DNA of 64,000 nucleotides from contig NZ_JAUTAL010000001.1 of NCBI RefSeq assembly GCF_030818575.1, forward strand, positions 1,736,001-1,800,000, written 5' to 3'. Positions 26,993 to 37,773 of the stretch are shown here, piece after piece. The notes beneath the pieces are model-generated. The model did no database searches and was not told the DNA's origin. It saw only the letters and a program-made list of their open reading frames with translations. The translations under genes and the position numbers were made by a program. Position 1 is the first letter of the stretch; every line of letters begins with the position of its first letter. The DNA comes from Chryseobacterium camelliae (GTDB lineage: Bacteria > Bacteroidota > Bacteroidia > Flavobacteriales > Weeksellaceae).

Positions 26993-27804
26993 TATTTATA
27001 AAATTTAGGCTGCAAATATAGGTTTTATGGTGATTCCAGCCTAATGGTAATGCGAAAATTTAGCATAATTAATAAAATTTAATGCATGTTTCAGGTCATT
27101 TTTTGAAAAGTGACCAGTTATGACCGAAACCAGCCGCTCAAAATTGCAAAAAAATCATAATTTTTATGGAATGCCAATTAATCTCAATTTATCATCTTAA
27201 AAATTATTCCGGGTATTTTAACAAATTATATACAATGCATTGCTTTTGTTAAAATTGAGTTCATATCATAAAAGTAAAACCTACAAAGATTACTAAAAAC
27301 GACCTTTTCTTAAAATAATATTAAAAGTAATTTTCACAGTATTTATGGCACAATTTTGACATGTTATCATATACTCATGTTTAATTTGAGTTTTCATGGT
27401 TATTAGTTTTTATCCCCGGTTCTCCGGGGATTTTTATTTGGCAGTCACCATGCATTAAAATGGTCATTCTTTTAGAATATCGATAAATCTTGATGATATC
27501 CGTAAAAGATAACCTATACTTAATCTATTACGATGAGTAATCTATTGAAAGGGGTGTTGAAAAGGATTATTGTTTAAAGACAATACAAGAAAGTGATGCT
27601 TACGTAAGAACCAATCACCTGTGAATATCCCATATAAAATCTGCCTGGTTGTAAACAAGTCCAAAGTGACATTACATCCGGATTGGAAATGTCTGATCCA
27701 GGATATCAGTAAAGAAAAACAGAAGAAAGGATATTAAAGTTTTTTCCGATTCTTGTCAATTTGTATTTATTCAAAACGATCAGGCTAATTTTTCTTTGAT
27801 GAGA
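26993..27804. other. Gene-free stretch
   Basis: About 810 AT-rich bases with no coding region I can support. The only clear structure is a terminator hairpin at 27413-27430. A frame reading VNKSKVTLHPDWKCLIQDIS and ending KEKQKKGY at about 27738 has no start or family match and may be a gene remnant. A small RNA ending at the hairpin is possible but unproven. Confidence 0.6.
27413..27435 (+). terminator. Orphan Rho-independent terminator
   Basis: TCCCCGG, a 4-nt loop and CCGGGGA are followed by TTTTT. No coding region precedes it on the plus strand for about 1.5 kb of divergent or empty sequence, so it could end an unannotated small RNA. Confidence 0.65.
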
Positions 27805-28383
27805 TCAGACCGCCTGCTGATCGAACTTTATTTTATCCAGTTCCAGTTTAAAACATCCGAGGATAAATTCGCTGTAGTACAATTGCGCTTTTAAGGGCAA
27901 AGTGCGGGAGTGCAGGTCAAGTTTTTCCGAAAGGATTATTTTACCGTGCCTTGATATGGAAAAGAATGCATAGAGTTTATTCTGGGATTCTTTAACAGGA
28001 ACCGTATAGCCTGTTACTGCAATCGACCAGTCACTTTCGTATCTGGAGGCTACTTCCAAAGCCATTACCTCAGCAATATTGGGAGATACTCCGTTACAGA
28101 AGGAAGCTTCATCATCACTGATGTGGAAAAGGCTGATGTTCTCGTCAAGTGTATATGCCGTCATTCCTCCTTTAAAGAAACGGCCTGCATCTTTAACCTG
28201 TGAAAAAGAGAACTGTAAAAATCCTGAAGTTACGCTTTCCGCAACGGAAACCGTCTCATTCAGGGCAGTGAGCTCCTCTCCTATGAATTCCAGCAGATTT
28301 TGCAGCTCTACAAGAAAATGAACAAAAGATTTCACATGAATCTGTTCAATGGTTAAATCGATTTTGGAAGGTTTTAAAATCAT
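27805..28383 (-). CDS. CinA C-terminal domain family protein
   Basis: This 192-residue protein resembles the C-terminal (nicotinamide mononucleotide deamidase-type) domain of CinA. AESVTSGFLQFSFSQVKDAG replaces the usual AES-x-TGG motif; FFKGGMTAYTLDENISLFHI, SPNIAEVMALEVASRYESDW and IAVTGYTVPV correspond to the later family motifs. The second residue of the usual TGG, and the TGIAGP stretch, are altered, so catalytic activity is uncertain. An extra ~45-residue N-terminal helix is present. It is a single gene; stand-alone domains of this kind are common in flavobacteria. Confidence 0.8.
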   Translation of the reverse strand: MILKPSKIDLTIEQIHVKSFVHFLVELQNLLEFIGEELTALNETVSVAESVTSGFLQFSFSQVKDAGRFFKGGMTAYTLDENISLFHISDDEASFCNGVSPNIAEVMALEVASRYESDWSIAVTGYTVPVKESQNKLYAFFSISRHGKIILSEKLDLHSRTLPLKAQLYYSEFILGCFKLELDKIKFDQQAV

Positions 28384-28621
28384 ACAGCTAACGTTTTATT
28401 GTACCGTTTCTTTTTCATTTGACATGCTCCATATTTCAGTTACAATATCCTGCAGATAGTTAACAGAGCGGAAATACAGCTATTTGTGTTGTAGTAGAGG
28501 CACCATCTAAAATCAAGCCATTATTTCTTAAAAAAAGAATAATTGGCGAAGCATTGAACACCTGTTACCCATCATCTTAACCATGATTTTTCACAGCCGA
28601 GGCTGAAGATTTATTTAAACT

Positions 28622-28792
28622 TTAAATCTTAAGCTTTTTCCGGATGCTCAGGGAATGGATAAGCTGGGTAATTATAACAATGACTACGGGGACCGCGATA
28701 ATCATAAGGATATCGGAAATGCATTGTAACGTTGAAGGATCTATATGGAATGGCTTTATATCTTGCATGGGAATGATCATTGGTTTCATCAT
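28622..28792 (-). CDS. Small single-pass membrane protein
   Basis: This 56-residue reading frame is MMKPMIIPMQDIKPFHIDPS, then TLQCISDILMIIAVPVVIVI and ITQLIHSLSIRKKLKI. One strong hydrophobic segment (~residues 27-46) is followed by a basic tail, as in a single-span inner-membrane protein with the tail in the cytoplasm. A second start 3 bp later (28789) is equally possible. No family is recognised. Confidence 0.45.
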   Translation of the reverse strand: MMKPMIIPMQDIKPFHIDPSTLQCISDILMIIAVPVVIVIITQLIHSLSIRKKLKI

Positions 28793-29053
28793 TTTTACTT
28801 TCTTAAATGTTTTATGAGGCTAAAAAAGCACCCGTAAAAAATTTACACCAGATATAAATCAAAATTTCCGCCAAAATATTTCATTATTGATGATTGCAGG
28901 TACAATCGTCAGAAAAAAGCAGATTATCAGATGTATTATTATTGATCTGACGGAATAATCATCGTGAACATATAATATTCCAAACGTGAAAACCTCCTGA
29001 CAGCCTGTTGTCATTACACTGCTTTACCTTTGAGGAAATTAAAATGTCAGATT

Positions 29054-29473
29054 ATGAATTTAGTATCCATACGCATCATTACGGCAGATATCGATGCATT
29101 ACTCCGTTTTTATGAGCGGATTACAGGAGTTGAGGCCATCAGGTATACGCCTGATTTTGCAGAATTAAAAACACCGACCGCCACTCTTGCGATCGGCAGT
29201 ACGAGGACCCTCCAGTTTTTCGGTGGAGAAAACGTTGCAAAGCCTGCAGAGAACCGGACAGCAATCATAGAATTTATGGTTAATGACGTTGAGCGGATAT
29301 TTGAGCACTTACGGCCGTTTTTGGATTCTTACCTGATACAGAAACCTACGATAATGCCCTGGGGAAATAAATCGCTATTGTTCAGAGATCCGGATGGTAA
29401 TCTGGTCAACTTTTTTAGCCCTGTAACAGAAGCAGCTGCTGAAAAATTCAGGCATTATGCAATAGGAGAATAG
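29054..29473 (+). CDS. VOC superfamily (glyoxalase/bleomycin resistance-type) protein
   Basis: The protein is 139 residues from the ATG at 29054 (MNLVSIRIITADIDALLRFY); the upstream ATG at 29030 adds 8 residues with no match. The two beta-alpha-beta-beta-beta modules of a VOC fold are visible: RIITADIDALLRFYERITGV and then IIEFMVNDVERIFEHLRPFL, ending with SLLFRDPDGNLVNFFSPV. Family members bind a metal or a small ligand in the cleft between the modules. The substrate is not evident from the sequence. It is a single gene. Confidence 0.88.
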   Translation: MNLVSIRIITADIDALLRFYERITGVEAIRYTPDFAELKTPTATLAIGSTRTLQFFGGENVAKPAENRTAIIEFMVNDVERIFEHLRPFLDSYLIQKPTIMPWGNKSLLFRDPDGNLVNFFSPVTEAAAEKFRHYAIGE

Positions 29474-29574
29474 TAGTTTTATCTGTGACAGATGATTACT
29501 AATTAAAATCATCTGCTTTATCAGGCAGATGGTTTTAAAAGGAAATTTGACCATAGAACCGCAAATCTACCATC

Positions 29575-30171
29575 TTATTTTTTATTTTTACTGTCGTTGC
29601 GCTTATTCAGGTAATTGTTTCCTAAAGGAGATACTTCATAACCGATCGTATGGCTTATGGTCAGACCCATATTTTTCAGTTTCCTGATATTAAGCTTCAG
29701 CCATTCCTTTTCAAAACCTGTCAGATTTGCAAGACCTGCAGCAGGCAGATTGGGGTGATCCCGGATGCTTAGTAAAACTTTATTCGTCCAATGTCCATTC
29801 TTGCTGTACTGATCTAAGCGCGCTAACTTTTCTGTTACAGCATCAAACTGCTGATCTGAGTAATCTGTTTGCTCTCTGAGCTTAATCCGTGGGTCTTCAG
29901 AATAATAATGGATGGATATTTTGAAAATTTCTCCTGTGTGCTTATGACTAAATGATTTTAACAGCTGTTTTTTATCCGTGAATCCTGCCTGTTTCGCATC
30001 TTTGTCTGTGATATCACTTTCATTAACCGTTTCAATGCTGTCAATTTCCAATAATCCGACAGATGTATTCAGAAGGCTTCCCTTTTTAACGGATGCCTTT
30101 TGCCATTTACGAAATGCCAGTGTAATTTTTCCTGCTCTGATATCTTGTAGATGTACTTCCTTGAAAAGCAT
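29575..30171 (-). CDS. ASCH domain-containing protein
   Basis: The 198-residue protein begins with an ASCH fold: MLFKEVHLQDIRAGKITLAF and RKWQKASVKKGSLLNTSVGL, with the LEIDSIETV strand and the ITDKDAKQAGFTDKKQLLKS loop. ASCH domains are related to PUA and bind RNA or modified nucleosides. The second half (QFDAVTEKLARLDQYSKNGH, LKLNIRKLKNMGLTISHTIG) looks like a winged helix and may bind nucleic acid as well. It is probably a cytoplasmic RNA-related protein; the exact role is unknown. Confidence 0.82.
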   Translation of the reverse strand: MLFKEVHLQDIRAGKITLAFRKWQKASVKKGSLLNTSVGLLEIDSIETVNESDITDKDAKQAGFTDKKQLLKSFSHKHTGEIFKISIHYYSEDPRIKLREQTDYSDQQFDAVTEKLARLDQYSKNGHWTNKVLLSIRDHPNLPAAGLANLTGFEKEWLKLNIRKLKNMGLTISHTIGYEVSPLGNNYLNKRNDSKNKK

Positions 30172-30237
30172 AATAGTATTTTTTAATCACATCCATTTTA
30201 ATACTGGCCATTCATAAACTGCACTATCGGTCTTCAT

Positions 30238-31380
30238 TCATGGCATGCTCATCCTGCTTTCTTTGTTGGCATTAACAACAGGATTGGCATACATCGCCAG
30301 AAAGCTCTTTTTCAGTTCAGTATCCGAGCTATTGATCCGCATCTCAAGACGGCGTTCAAAAAGCTGTTTTTCCTCTTCTGTGTAATGCCCTGAATATTGA
30401 CCAGAATTATTCAGCAAATCGAAAGCAATGTAATTCGTCGGCCACAGCCTGTAATGCTGGATAATAGAATGGTCTATCAATTTTGCAATCGCCTGAAGCT
30501 GCTTGTTCTTACCTTCAGATGTGCATTCCAGCTGATCTAACTCTGAATCCAGGACCTTACCGGCATGCAGATGAATGCGTTTTTTCTGGCCCAGTATTCC
30601 GCTCAGCATGGTTTTGAAGTCTTCACCGCTGCTCTTAATATAGACTTCATTTTTGAATTGAGCCATAATCTGTGGCATTTTCAGTGCGTCGGTGGGATCA
30701 TATTCATAGGAAATGGATAGCGGCACAATTTTAAGCTTTTTAAAGAACTGGGTCAGCGGCTGTTCACATGCTGCCATAGCCAGCATTTTTAAAACGCCCT
30801 GCTGTGTAGCATCATTTCCGTCTTTGGTACGGCCTTCCCGCTGTGCAATCCAGACTGAACGATTTTCTGAATGCAGCAAATGGTCTATATATTCTGACAT
30901 CAGCTTTGAGCTTTCCAGCTGTTCCCGAACGGATAAGCCCCTCTGAACCAAAAAATTACGGTTCAGTTTGGCCAGGACATGTAAAAATGTCTTTTGAACC
31001 AGATTGTCGCCGATAGCGGAAGAAGTCATAATCAGTCCATGATCCAGCAAAACAAGATTCAGCAGCGAAGTATCCAGAACGATATCCCTGTGATTGGAAA
31101 TGAAAAGATAAGCCGTATTTTTATCCAGCTGATCGAATCCTGACGTGGATAAACCCTCCGAACTTTGCCTGATGATCTGCCGGACGGTCTGCGATATAAA
31201 ACGGTGCTGGAACTCGCTTATGGAATGGATGCCTTTAAACTGACTTAGCCAAAACCCTTCTTCTTCATCCGGAAATGTGAACTGCATCAGTGCTTTCATC
31301 ATGGGATGCCTTGCTACACCGTTCAAAGCAGCATTCACTTCGTGATCATGATAGGGCCTGATCTCATCGAATTTCGACAT
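30238..31380 (-). CDS. 1-acyl-glycerol-3-phosphate acyltransferase family protein
   Basis: The 380-residue protein has the acyltransferase H-x4-D motif in FISNHRDIVLDTSLLNLVLL (~residues 91-110) and a second block VWIAQREGRTKDGNDATQQG (~175-195) that supplies the glycerol-phosphate-binding arginine/glycine element. The N-terminal ~80 residues and the C-terminal ~130 are extra to the core domain, as in several flavobacterial members. There is no membrane segment, so it is probably peripheral. Family role: acylation of glycerophosphate or a similar lipid precursor. Confidence 0.85.
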   Translation of the reverse strand: MSKFDEIRPYHDHEVNAALNGVARHPMMKALMQFTFPDEEEGFWLSQFKGIHSISEFQHRFISQTVRQIIRQSSEGLSTSGFDQLDKNTAYLFISNHRDIVLDTSLLNLVLLDHGLIMTSSAIGDNLVQKTFLHVLAKLNRNFLVQRGLSVREQLESSKLMSEYIDHLLHSENRSVWIAQREGRTKDGNDATQQGVLKMLAMAACEQPLTQFFKKLKIVPLSISYEYDPTDALKMPQIMAQFKNEVYIKSSGEDFKTMLSGILGQKKRIHLHAGKVLDSELDQLECTSEGKNKQLQAIAKLIDHSIIQHYRLWPTNYIAFDLLNNSGQYSGHYTEEEKQLFERRLEMRINSSDTELKKSFLAMYANPVVNANKESRMSMP

Positions 31381-31640
31381 AGTTATATTTAAAAATTTAA
31401 TGGTTTGTAAAATAACAAAAAATTTGCCGGGTAAACAGGTTAATTCATATTTAATTAATCCTGATTTTTATCCCTGCCATACAGTATGCTCAGCACAATA
31501 TTTGATGCAAAAAATCTAAAGGCCTCTTCAAAATTATCAATAAGCTAAAAATCAGTATCTTTATATCTGAGATTTAATTAAATGAGGATCAAACCTTATT
31601 GTACAGACTCATTAATCAGCCACAAATAAAAACACATATA

Positions 31641-32408
31641 ATGGAACTTATCAAGATCAACGGTATTGAGCTGAATACCGAAATTAAAGGAAGCGGAAAA
31701 CCCCTGCTGCTTATTCATGGCATCGGCGGAAATCTTAAACAACTGGATATTATTGCCAATCCGCTGTCGGAACTATTCAGGACAATCTCATTTGACCTCC
31801 GCGGTCACGGAGCAAGCAGTAAACCACGCGAGTATACATTACAGGACCATATTCAGGATGTTCTGGCCGTTATGGATTATTACAGTGATGAAACGGCTTA
31901 CATACTCGGAGGTTCTATGGGCAGCTACATTGCTCAGGGCGTAGCGATCGCAGCACCGGAACGTATCACAAAAATGGTTCTGACAGTCCCTAAATCGCAC
32001 GGAGCTACATCATCCGTACAAAGGCTGCTCACGGAGCATAAAAAGGAAATTGAAGGCAAAAGCTTTCATGATTCGGTCTTAGCCCTTCTTAAATATTGCG
32101 TGTATGACCCGGAAAAGATGAAAGACCATATAGACCTTCTGGAAACGGGTTTAACTCCTGAAGAATTTGCCGCCGCCAATAAGGCGATAGCCGGTTTTGA
32201 TTTTAGAAAGGACCTGCCTAAAGTAAGGGCAGAAACACTCGTAATCAGCGGTGCATACGATGGGTTAAATCCTGTGGAAGAAGGAAGAGAAGTCGCCTCG
32301 CTGATCCCGAATGCCCGATTTATAGAAATGAAATTCTCTGGTCATGCCCCTATGTATGAGGAACCGGAATTATACCTGACTTATGTGAAGGATTTTCTTT
32401 TATCGTGA
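31641..32408 (+). CDS. Alpha/beta hydrolase
   Basis: The protein is 255 residues from the ATG at 31641 (MELIKINGIELNTEIKGSGK). The hydrolase features are PLLLIHGIGGNLKQLDIIAN (oxyanion loop), ISFDLRGHGASSKP, the nucleophile elbow GGSMGSYIAQG (Ser near residue 93), the acid near VISGAYDGLNPVEE and the final MKFSGHAPMYEEPELY histidine. All three catalytic residues are present. The substrate is unknown; esterase, lactonase and haloperoxidase relatives share this fold. It stands alone on the plus strand. Confidence 0.9.
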   Translation: MELIKINGIELNTEIKGSGKPLLLIHGIGGNLKQLDIIANPLSELFRTISFDLRGHGASSKPREYTLQDHIQDVLAVMDYYSDETAYILGGSMGSYIAQGVAIAAPERITKMVLTVPKSHGATSSVQRLLTEHKKEIEGKSFHDSVLALLKYCVYDPEKMKDHIDLLETGLTPEEFAAANKAIAGFDFRKDLPKVRAETLVISGAYDGLNPVEEGREVASLIPNARFIEMKFSGHAPMYEEPELYLTYVKDFLLS

Positions 32409-32590
32409 TGTATCTGGAATCTCAATGCTATCAGGATGATTTAGGCAAGCGGTCCGTGACAGACTGATAGCGATACTATAAAAATGATCTTCTTATTCCA
32501 GGATGCTGTATTACAGAAGATATGCAGGTGTTTTTAAACCGTATTATATACTGCTTTCATCTACTCATGACCAATATAATGAAAATAAAA

Positions 32591-32617
32591 GGGACAGTCC
32601 CTATTAAAGACTGTCCC
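32591..32617 (-). terminator. Terminator of the tRNA gene
   Basis: On the minus strand GGGACAGTC and GACTGTCCC arms separated by a 9-nt loop are followed by TTTTATTTTC, 3 bp downstream of the tRNA-Arg. Confidence 0.8.
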
Positions 32618-32620
32618 AAG

Positions 32621-32694
32621 TGACCCCGGAGGGATTCGAACCCCCAACCGTTGGAGCCGAAATCCAATATTCTATCCAGTTGAACTACGGAGCC
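32621..32694 (-). tRNA. tRNA-Arg (anticodon TCG)
   Basis: The minus strand folds into a complete 74-nt tRNA. The acceptor stem is GGCTCCG / CGGGGTC (with G-U pairs), the anticodon stem TTGGA / TCCAA holds the loop TTTCGGC with anticodon TCG, and the T arm is TTGGGGGTTCGAATCCC. The CCA end is not encoded, as is usual in this group. It reads CGA codons. Confidence 0.95.
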
Positions 32695-32762
32695 ATTTTT
32701 TTATAAATGATGATTGATGATTTATAAATGATCATTCATCAATCATCATCTATCAATTATAT

Positions 32763-34544
32763 CTAGAATGTAATCTTCACCCCTCCCAGTACCTGTGCAC
32801 CTAAAACTTTGTAGCCTTTGTACGTCTGGTACTTTGAGCTCAGAAGATTATTTCCGAGTGCAAAAATACTAAAATTTTTGTGAATTTTGTACTCTGCGGA
32901 AAGATTTAAATCAGCATAACCGCCAACTTTATCATTCCGGTCTTCCGTACTGCTGAAGATCATGCCGGAAGGAGCCAATGGAGTCTGCACTGCTTCTATA
33001 GCATAAGAATTTGTAGTTCTGTCACTTGCAAAAATTCCCTTGAAGCCTAATAAGAGTTTTTTATCCAGCATCGTATACTTTGCTCCTATGCTTGCAGTAA
33101 GCAAAGGAACGTTATAAATATCTTCATAATTTTTCAGATCATACTTCTGGAAGCGGATCTCTCCGTCTAAACTCAGGTTGGCCAGCGGGAAATACTGTAC
33201 ACTTCCCTTAATATCGCTCACATTTCCGTCATCATATACAGCCGAAAAAGTATTGGCGAAATTATATGCCGAGCGGTTCAGGGTATAATCGTTGTCGAAA
33301 AGGCCGTTGGCCTGGAAGAACATCATATTTCTTATTTTGCCGTAGCCTGCAGAGAAATCATATTTTACGGTTTCATCAAAATCCCCTCTTAGACCTGCAT
33401 AAAAATGATATTGGGTTTCTGTCGGCCTCAGATACTGGTCAGAAAGAATAAAAGGGTTCTGTTGCAGCAGGTCTGAATAGGTATTGAGCTTCAGGCCGCC
33501 GTCTACCCCACCGTAAAACTTGAATTCTTCTGATGCGGCAAGCTGAAATTCAGCCTGCGGGAACCAGTAGGCTTTGTTATTCTTCATCTGCTCGGCCATA
33601 AGAGTATTATTGTTTTTCGCATTCAGGAACGTAAATGATGAACCGAGCATTAAATAGGATTCTCCTTTCCTGAACGTCAATTTCGGAGTCAGGTTCGTAT
33701 TGAAAAAGTTGGATGAATTCTGATTCCTGATCGCAAAATCTGTCTTTACGGCTTCCAGTCCTACACCAAGGTCTGCATTCATCACGATGCCGGATTTGCC
33801 GAGATCCACAGCGTGCTTTGAAAAATTAGCCAGGATGGAAACCTGGTTTTCCTGAGCATCGAAATGGTCTTTTAGGAAAGAAGATTTCACCCGTACATCG
33901 TTCAGGATCTCATTGGAATAAAAATCATAATATCCGTTGACCTTGAACTGATTGACTTTCTGCTTCAGGTCCACATCCGCAGAGGGCTGTAATGCGTAAA
34001 TACCGTAATAATTGTAGTTATCGAGACCATACTCCGCATTAAGATTAAATTTACCTTTATCCCCGTATGAATTCAGGAATGCGCCTATGGTAGCGGTACT
34101 CTGCCCGGACTTCCAGTCGTAATCTTTCTTCAGTCCATTGGTAGAGAGAACATGTACATCCCCTCCCACTTCCAGTTTATTATCCAGTGTCTTGGAAATA
34201 TTGGCGTCACCAAGGATTTTACCGTAATTCCCCATTCCGAACTGGAAATAATTGTTCTGTGCCGTAGCATCAAATTTTGGGGCTACGTCTTCCCCTTGGA
34301 TGGTTGAGGTCTTAAAGTCTGAAACTGTAGGGACATCCGTAATCGTATACCGTACCGGATTCTGGGATTTTTCTTCCGGCGGATAATTTTTAATCACTTC
34401 CACCGAAGTCTTCTTTTTTTCGATCTTTTTTACTTCCGGTTCTCTTTTTTTATTAAGAATCAGTTTTTCTTCCTTGATCTGGGAAAAGGCCACGGATGAA
34501 ATCCCTAAAAATATGATGGATAAAAATTGAATTTTTCTGTTCAT
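32763..34544 (-). CDS. Outer-membrane beta-barrel protein (TonB-dependent receptor-like)
   Basis: The 593-residue protein has a signal peptide (MNRKIQFLSIIFLGISSVAF then SQ), a lysine/proline-rich linker (~residues 25-70) and a long series of amphipathic beta strands that alternate with acidic turns. It ends in NLLSSKYQTYKGYKVLGAQV and LGGVKITF, with the aromatic terminal residue of barrel proteins. There is no plug domain like that of full TonB receptors, so transport function is uncertain. It is the gene after the large TPR protein and is probably in one operon with it. Such pairs are common in flavobacteria; the partnership is inferred. Confidence 0.82.
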   Translation of the reverse strand: MNRKIQFLSIIFLGISSVAFSQIKEEKLILNKKREPEVKKIEKKKTSVEVIKNYPPEEKSQNPVRYTITDVPTVSDFKTSTIQGEDVAPKFDATAQNNYFQFGMGNYGKILGDANISKTLDNKLEVGGDVHVLSTNGLKKDYDWKSGQSTATIGAFLNSYGDKGKFNLNAEYGLDNYNYYGIYALQPSADVDLKQKVNQFKVNGYYDFYSNEILNDVRVKSSFLKDHFDAQENQVSILANFSKHAVDLGKSGIVMNADLGVGLEAVKTDFAIRNQNSSNFFNTNLTPKLTFRKGESYLMLGSSFTFLNAKNNNTLMAEQMKNNKAYWFPQAEFQLAASEEFKFYGGVDGGLKLNTYSDLLQQNPFILSDQYLRPTETQYHFYAGLRGDFDETVKYDFSAGYGKIRNMMFFQANGLFDNDYTLNRSAYNFANTFSAVYDDGNVSDIKGSVQYFPLANLSLDGEIRFQKYDLKNYEDIYNVPLLTASIGAKYTMLDKKLLLGFKGIFASDRTTNSYAIEAVQTPLAPSGMIFSSTEDRNDKVGGYADLNLSAEYKIHKNFSIFALGNNLLSSKYQTYKGYKVLGAQVLGGVKITF

Positions 34545-34638
34545 TTCTCTGGTTGTATTAATGTATCATGTGAGAAGTACCATATATGCAGTCATTGATT
34601 TCATGCGGTACATTCTGCCTGGTACAGGGTACAATTTT

Positions 34639-37603
34639 TTACTTTTTAATCTGTTTTTTTACTTCCCGGGCTTCCGCTACAATATCAGGGAAATCTTTGT
34701 AGTTCTCAATGATCTGGTCACAGGTATAGCTCGCCTGGTAATTGTCTTTCAGACCCAGGTAATTCTTCGCCATGATAACGAGCGCTTTTGCTCCCCAATA
34801 TTCTTCAGAAGCATAATTATTTGCCAGTTTGAAGATGGTTTCATTGGATGATTTAAAAGCTTTTGCTTTATTCTGGTAGTAAGCCTTTGCATACAGTGAT
34901 TCTGCTGCGACGGAAGTATTGGAAGATTTTTCAAGGGCTGCATAAGCGGTTTGTGCATCTTTATCTTTCCCGGCATTCATCAGGCTTCTGGCCTTAATGG
35001 CTTTGGCAGTTTCGATGACCGCTGCTGAGTTTTTCGCATTTCCGATAACGGCATCAGCCAGTTTTTCCGCCTGAGAGAAATCTTTTTCATCAGCGTAGAT
35101 CTTCATCAGCTCTACATTAGCATAGTTCCTGATGCTTACATCTGAAGAATTCCTGATGCTTTCCAGGTATTTTTTGGCTTCAGCCGTATTTCCCTGAGCC
35201 ATGTAGATCTGGGCGAGACGGGTTTGTGCATCATCCTGATAGTCGTTCGGAACGCTGCCTATTTCCTGAAGCACCAGCAATGCTTTAGTACTGTTGTTGG
35301 TCTGGTAATAACTTTCGCCCAACTCATATTTAGCCTGGTACAGGCCTTCTCCTGTAGGATTCTGGGTCAGATACTTCTCGTAATACTGAATCGCATTTTT
35401 ATAATCCTTTTTCGTGAAGTATTGTTTGGCTGTAGACAGGTTGATTTCATCAATTTCAGAAGCGTCTACATTCACACCCAGGTTTCTGGCAAAGGCTTCA
35501 TAGCCTGATACGTCACCGTTCTTTGTGAATATAGGTTTCGCTGCCTGTACGATTTTCTCCGCGTAAGCTGTATTTTTATACTGTTCTCCCAAAGCTTTCA
35601 ATTCGGAAAGTGCCTTATCATTCTGGTTCAGGTCAACATAGTTCTGTGCCCTGTAGATGGATGCATTGGCGACCAGGTCCCTGTCAGAGGATGTTTTGAT
35701 GACCCTTCCGAAGTAGTCATTGGCATTGGTGAAATCATCCTGCGCTGCGTAAGCGGTTCCAATTTCATATAATGCATCATCATAATACTCGGAATCCGGA
35801 TATTTTGACAGCAGGTTTTTCATGCTGTTGATCTTCGCCTGGGTATCGCCTTTAAAGCCGAGTGCCATAGATTTCTGGAAGAGCGTATAGTCTGTGGCAT
35901 CTTCTGTTTTATCGTAAATGGCAATGGCGTCATTCAGGTCATTATTGGCATAATAGATGTCTGCCAGGCGGAGTTCTGCATCGTTTTTAAAACTCCGGCT
36001 TCGGGTTAGTGAGGTATTGCTTGAAATAGGTCTGTGCCAGATCGAATTTTTTCGCTTTAAAATAAGCATAACCCAAATCATACGGCAATTGCTGTTTCTC
36101 CGGGAAATTTTCATTCAGGAGCTTTTCGTACCTTGAAATCGCAGAAGGATAGTTGCCCTGCTGGTAGTATACCTGGGCCAGCCAATACAAAGCCCTGTTA
36201 TAAAATTCTTTATTGATGTTGAATTCCAGGCTCCTTAAAAAGTACTTTTCGGCTTCATCATAGTTGCCTTTGTTAAATTCTTCCGTACCCAAGAGATAGG
36301 ATACTTCCTGATCAATCTTATCGATATCGCGGGATGAATTCTGCAGCCTGTCGATGGCATTCAATGTTTCCTTATAATTCCCGGAATACAGGTATGATTT
36401 TACCAGCATGGACCTCATTTCAGCCAGGTTGGACGCATTCGGGTTCTGGGTAATATAATTCTGTATAACCGTTGAAGCGCTTTCAAACGGATTACCGATA
36501 TCGTAACTTAATTTGGCATACTGCTCATGGGCCAGCCTTTTCACTTTGGCATCATAGTCCATCTGGTAAGAAGAACGGAATGCGGAAAGGGCTTCCTGCT
36601 TCTTGTCTACGGCGAGATAAGCATTTCCCAGCTGGTAATAAGCATTCTGGGCCAGCGCGGAATTGCTGTTGATCAGCTGATTGTAATAGGAAACCGCTTC
36701 GTCATACTTTTTAAGCTGTGCGGCTACAAAACCCATTTCGTACAAATCGTTTTCAGAAGGATTCTGCTGAACACTCAGGTAATCCTTCAGGTGTGGGTAG
36801 GCTTCAGCATATTCATTTTTCATGAAGTAGCTCTCTCCTATGATCTTGTGGACCTCTGCTTTGTAGGATTCCGAAATATCCTCGTTAAGCAATGCATTTC
36901 CTTCTGCAATGGCTTTGTCATAATCCTTATCATTATAGTACATCTGTACATAATACGGACGCACCAGTTTAGAATATTTCGGCTGGTCTTTGATGGAATC
37001 AAAATATCGGAAAGCCTGGTCGTTCTGGCGGTTGGAATAATATAAATGCCCAAGCATATAGGCAATATCGCCCCTCTGGGATTCGTCAGCAGACTTATAT
37101 GCTTCTTCCAGGGCATCTGTAGCGCCTTTGGAATCTCCGGTCATGAATTTCGCATATCCAAGCTTCAGGATATACTGGGTATTCTCTTCTTTGGATAACT
37201 GGTACTGGTTTACTTTGCCTAAAGTTTCCAGGGCTTTATCGAAATCTTTTTTAGCCAGGTAATAATCTGCAAGCGGAAGATTGGCCTGGGCAAAATAGGC
37301 TGAGTTGGGATATTCCTTGATAAAGGCGGTCAGTCCTTCTTCCGCATGGTTTTTCTGAAGGATAACGCCAATGACCTGATCAAAAAACTGAGCTGCCTCT
37401 TTTTTGGACCGCGACAGATTCTGATTGTAGAAATACTGTCTTGCATATTCATACTGGGAAGCATTGTATATCTTGGTCTGGTAAAGGTTTTCTGCTAAAT
37501 TGAAGCGGTAGTTTTCTCTTTGCGCAAAGTACTGAGACTGTTGCGCCCCGGCGATTCCGAAATAGAATACGGCAGCCGCTAGAAGTATTTTTTCTGATTT
37601 CAT
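34639..37603 (-). pseudogene. Long secreted tetratricopeptide-repeat protein, interrupted by one frameshift
   Basis: A signal peptide (MKSEKILLAAAVFYFGIAGA then QQSQYF) starts a chain of many TPR-like helix pairs, including YFAQANLPLADYYLAKKDFD and AYYQLGNAYLAVDKKQEALS. The first frame stops at 35987 after LTNPKPEF, and the family continues in the next frame as KNDAELRLADIYYANN. The break is one base in TTTTAAAAA: with one T less, EF and KNDA join. The rebuilt protein would be about 988 residues, a normal size for this flavobacterial family. It is either an assembly error or a recent mutation. The gene leads the pair with the barrel protein. Confidence 0.8.
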
Positions 37604-37773
37604 TCTTTTCTGAATAAAAAAATTAGTCTGTTATGTCAACGAAAGTATTGAAAACTTATTGTTTAAACAAGCGCGATGAAGGATTTAAAGGAAAAAAGGA
37701 GAAAATTTAGCTATTTTTTAACATACTTTTGCCATGAATCATTACATTTGTTTTTTTCAAACAAAATTAGGTA

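Noticed and set aside
35990..36114. A separate start for the second TPR frame at 36114
   Set aside because: The first ~40 residues from that start are basic nonsense from the wrong frame; the true TPR sequence continues from the upstream gene.
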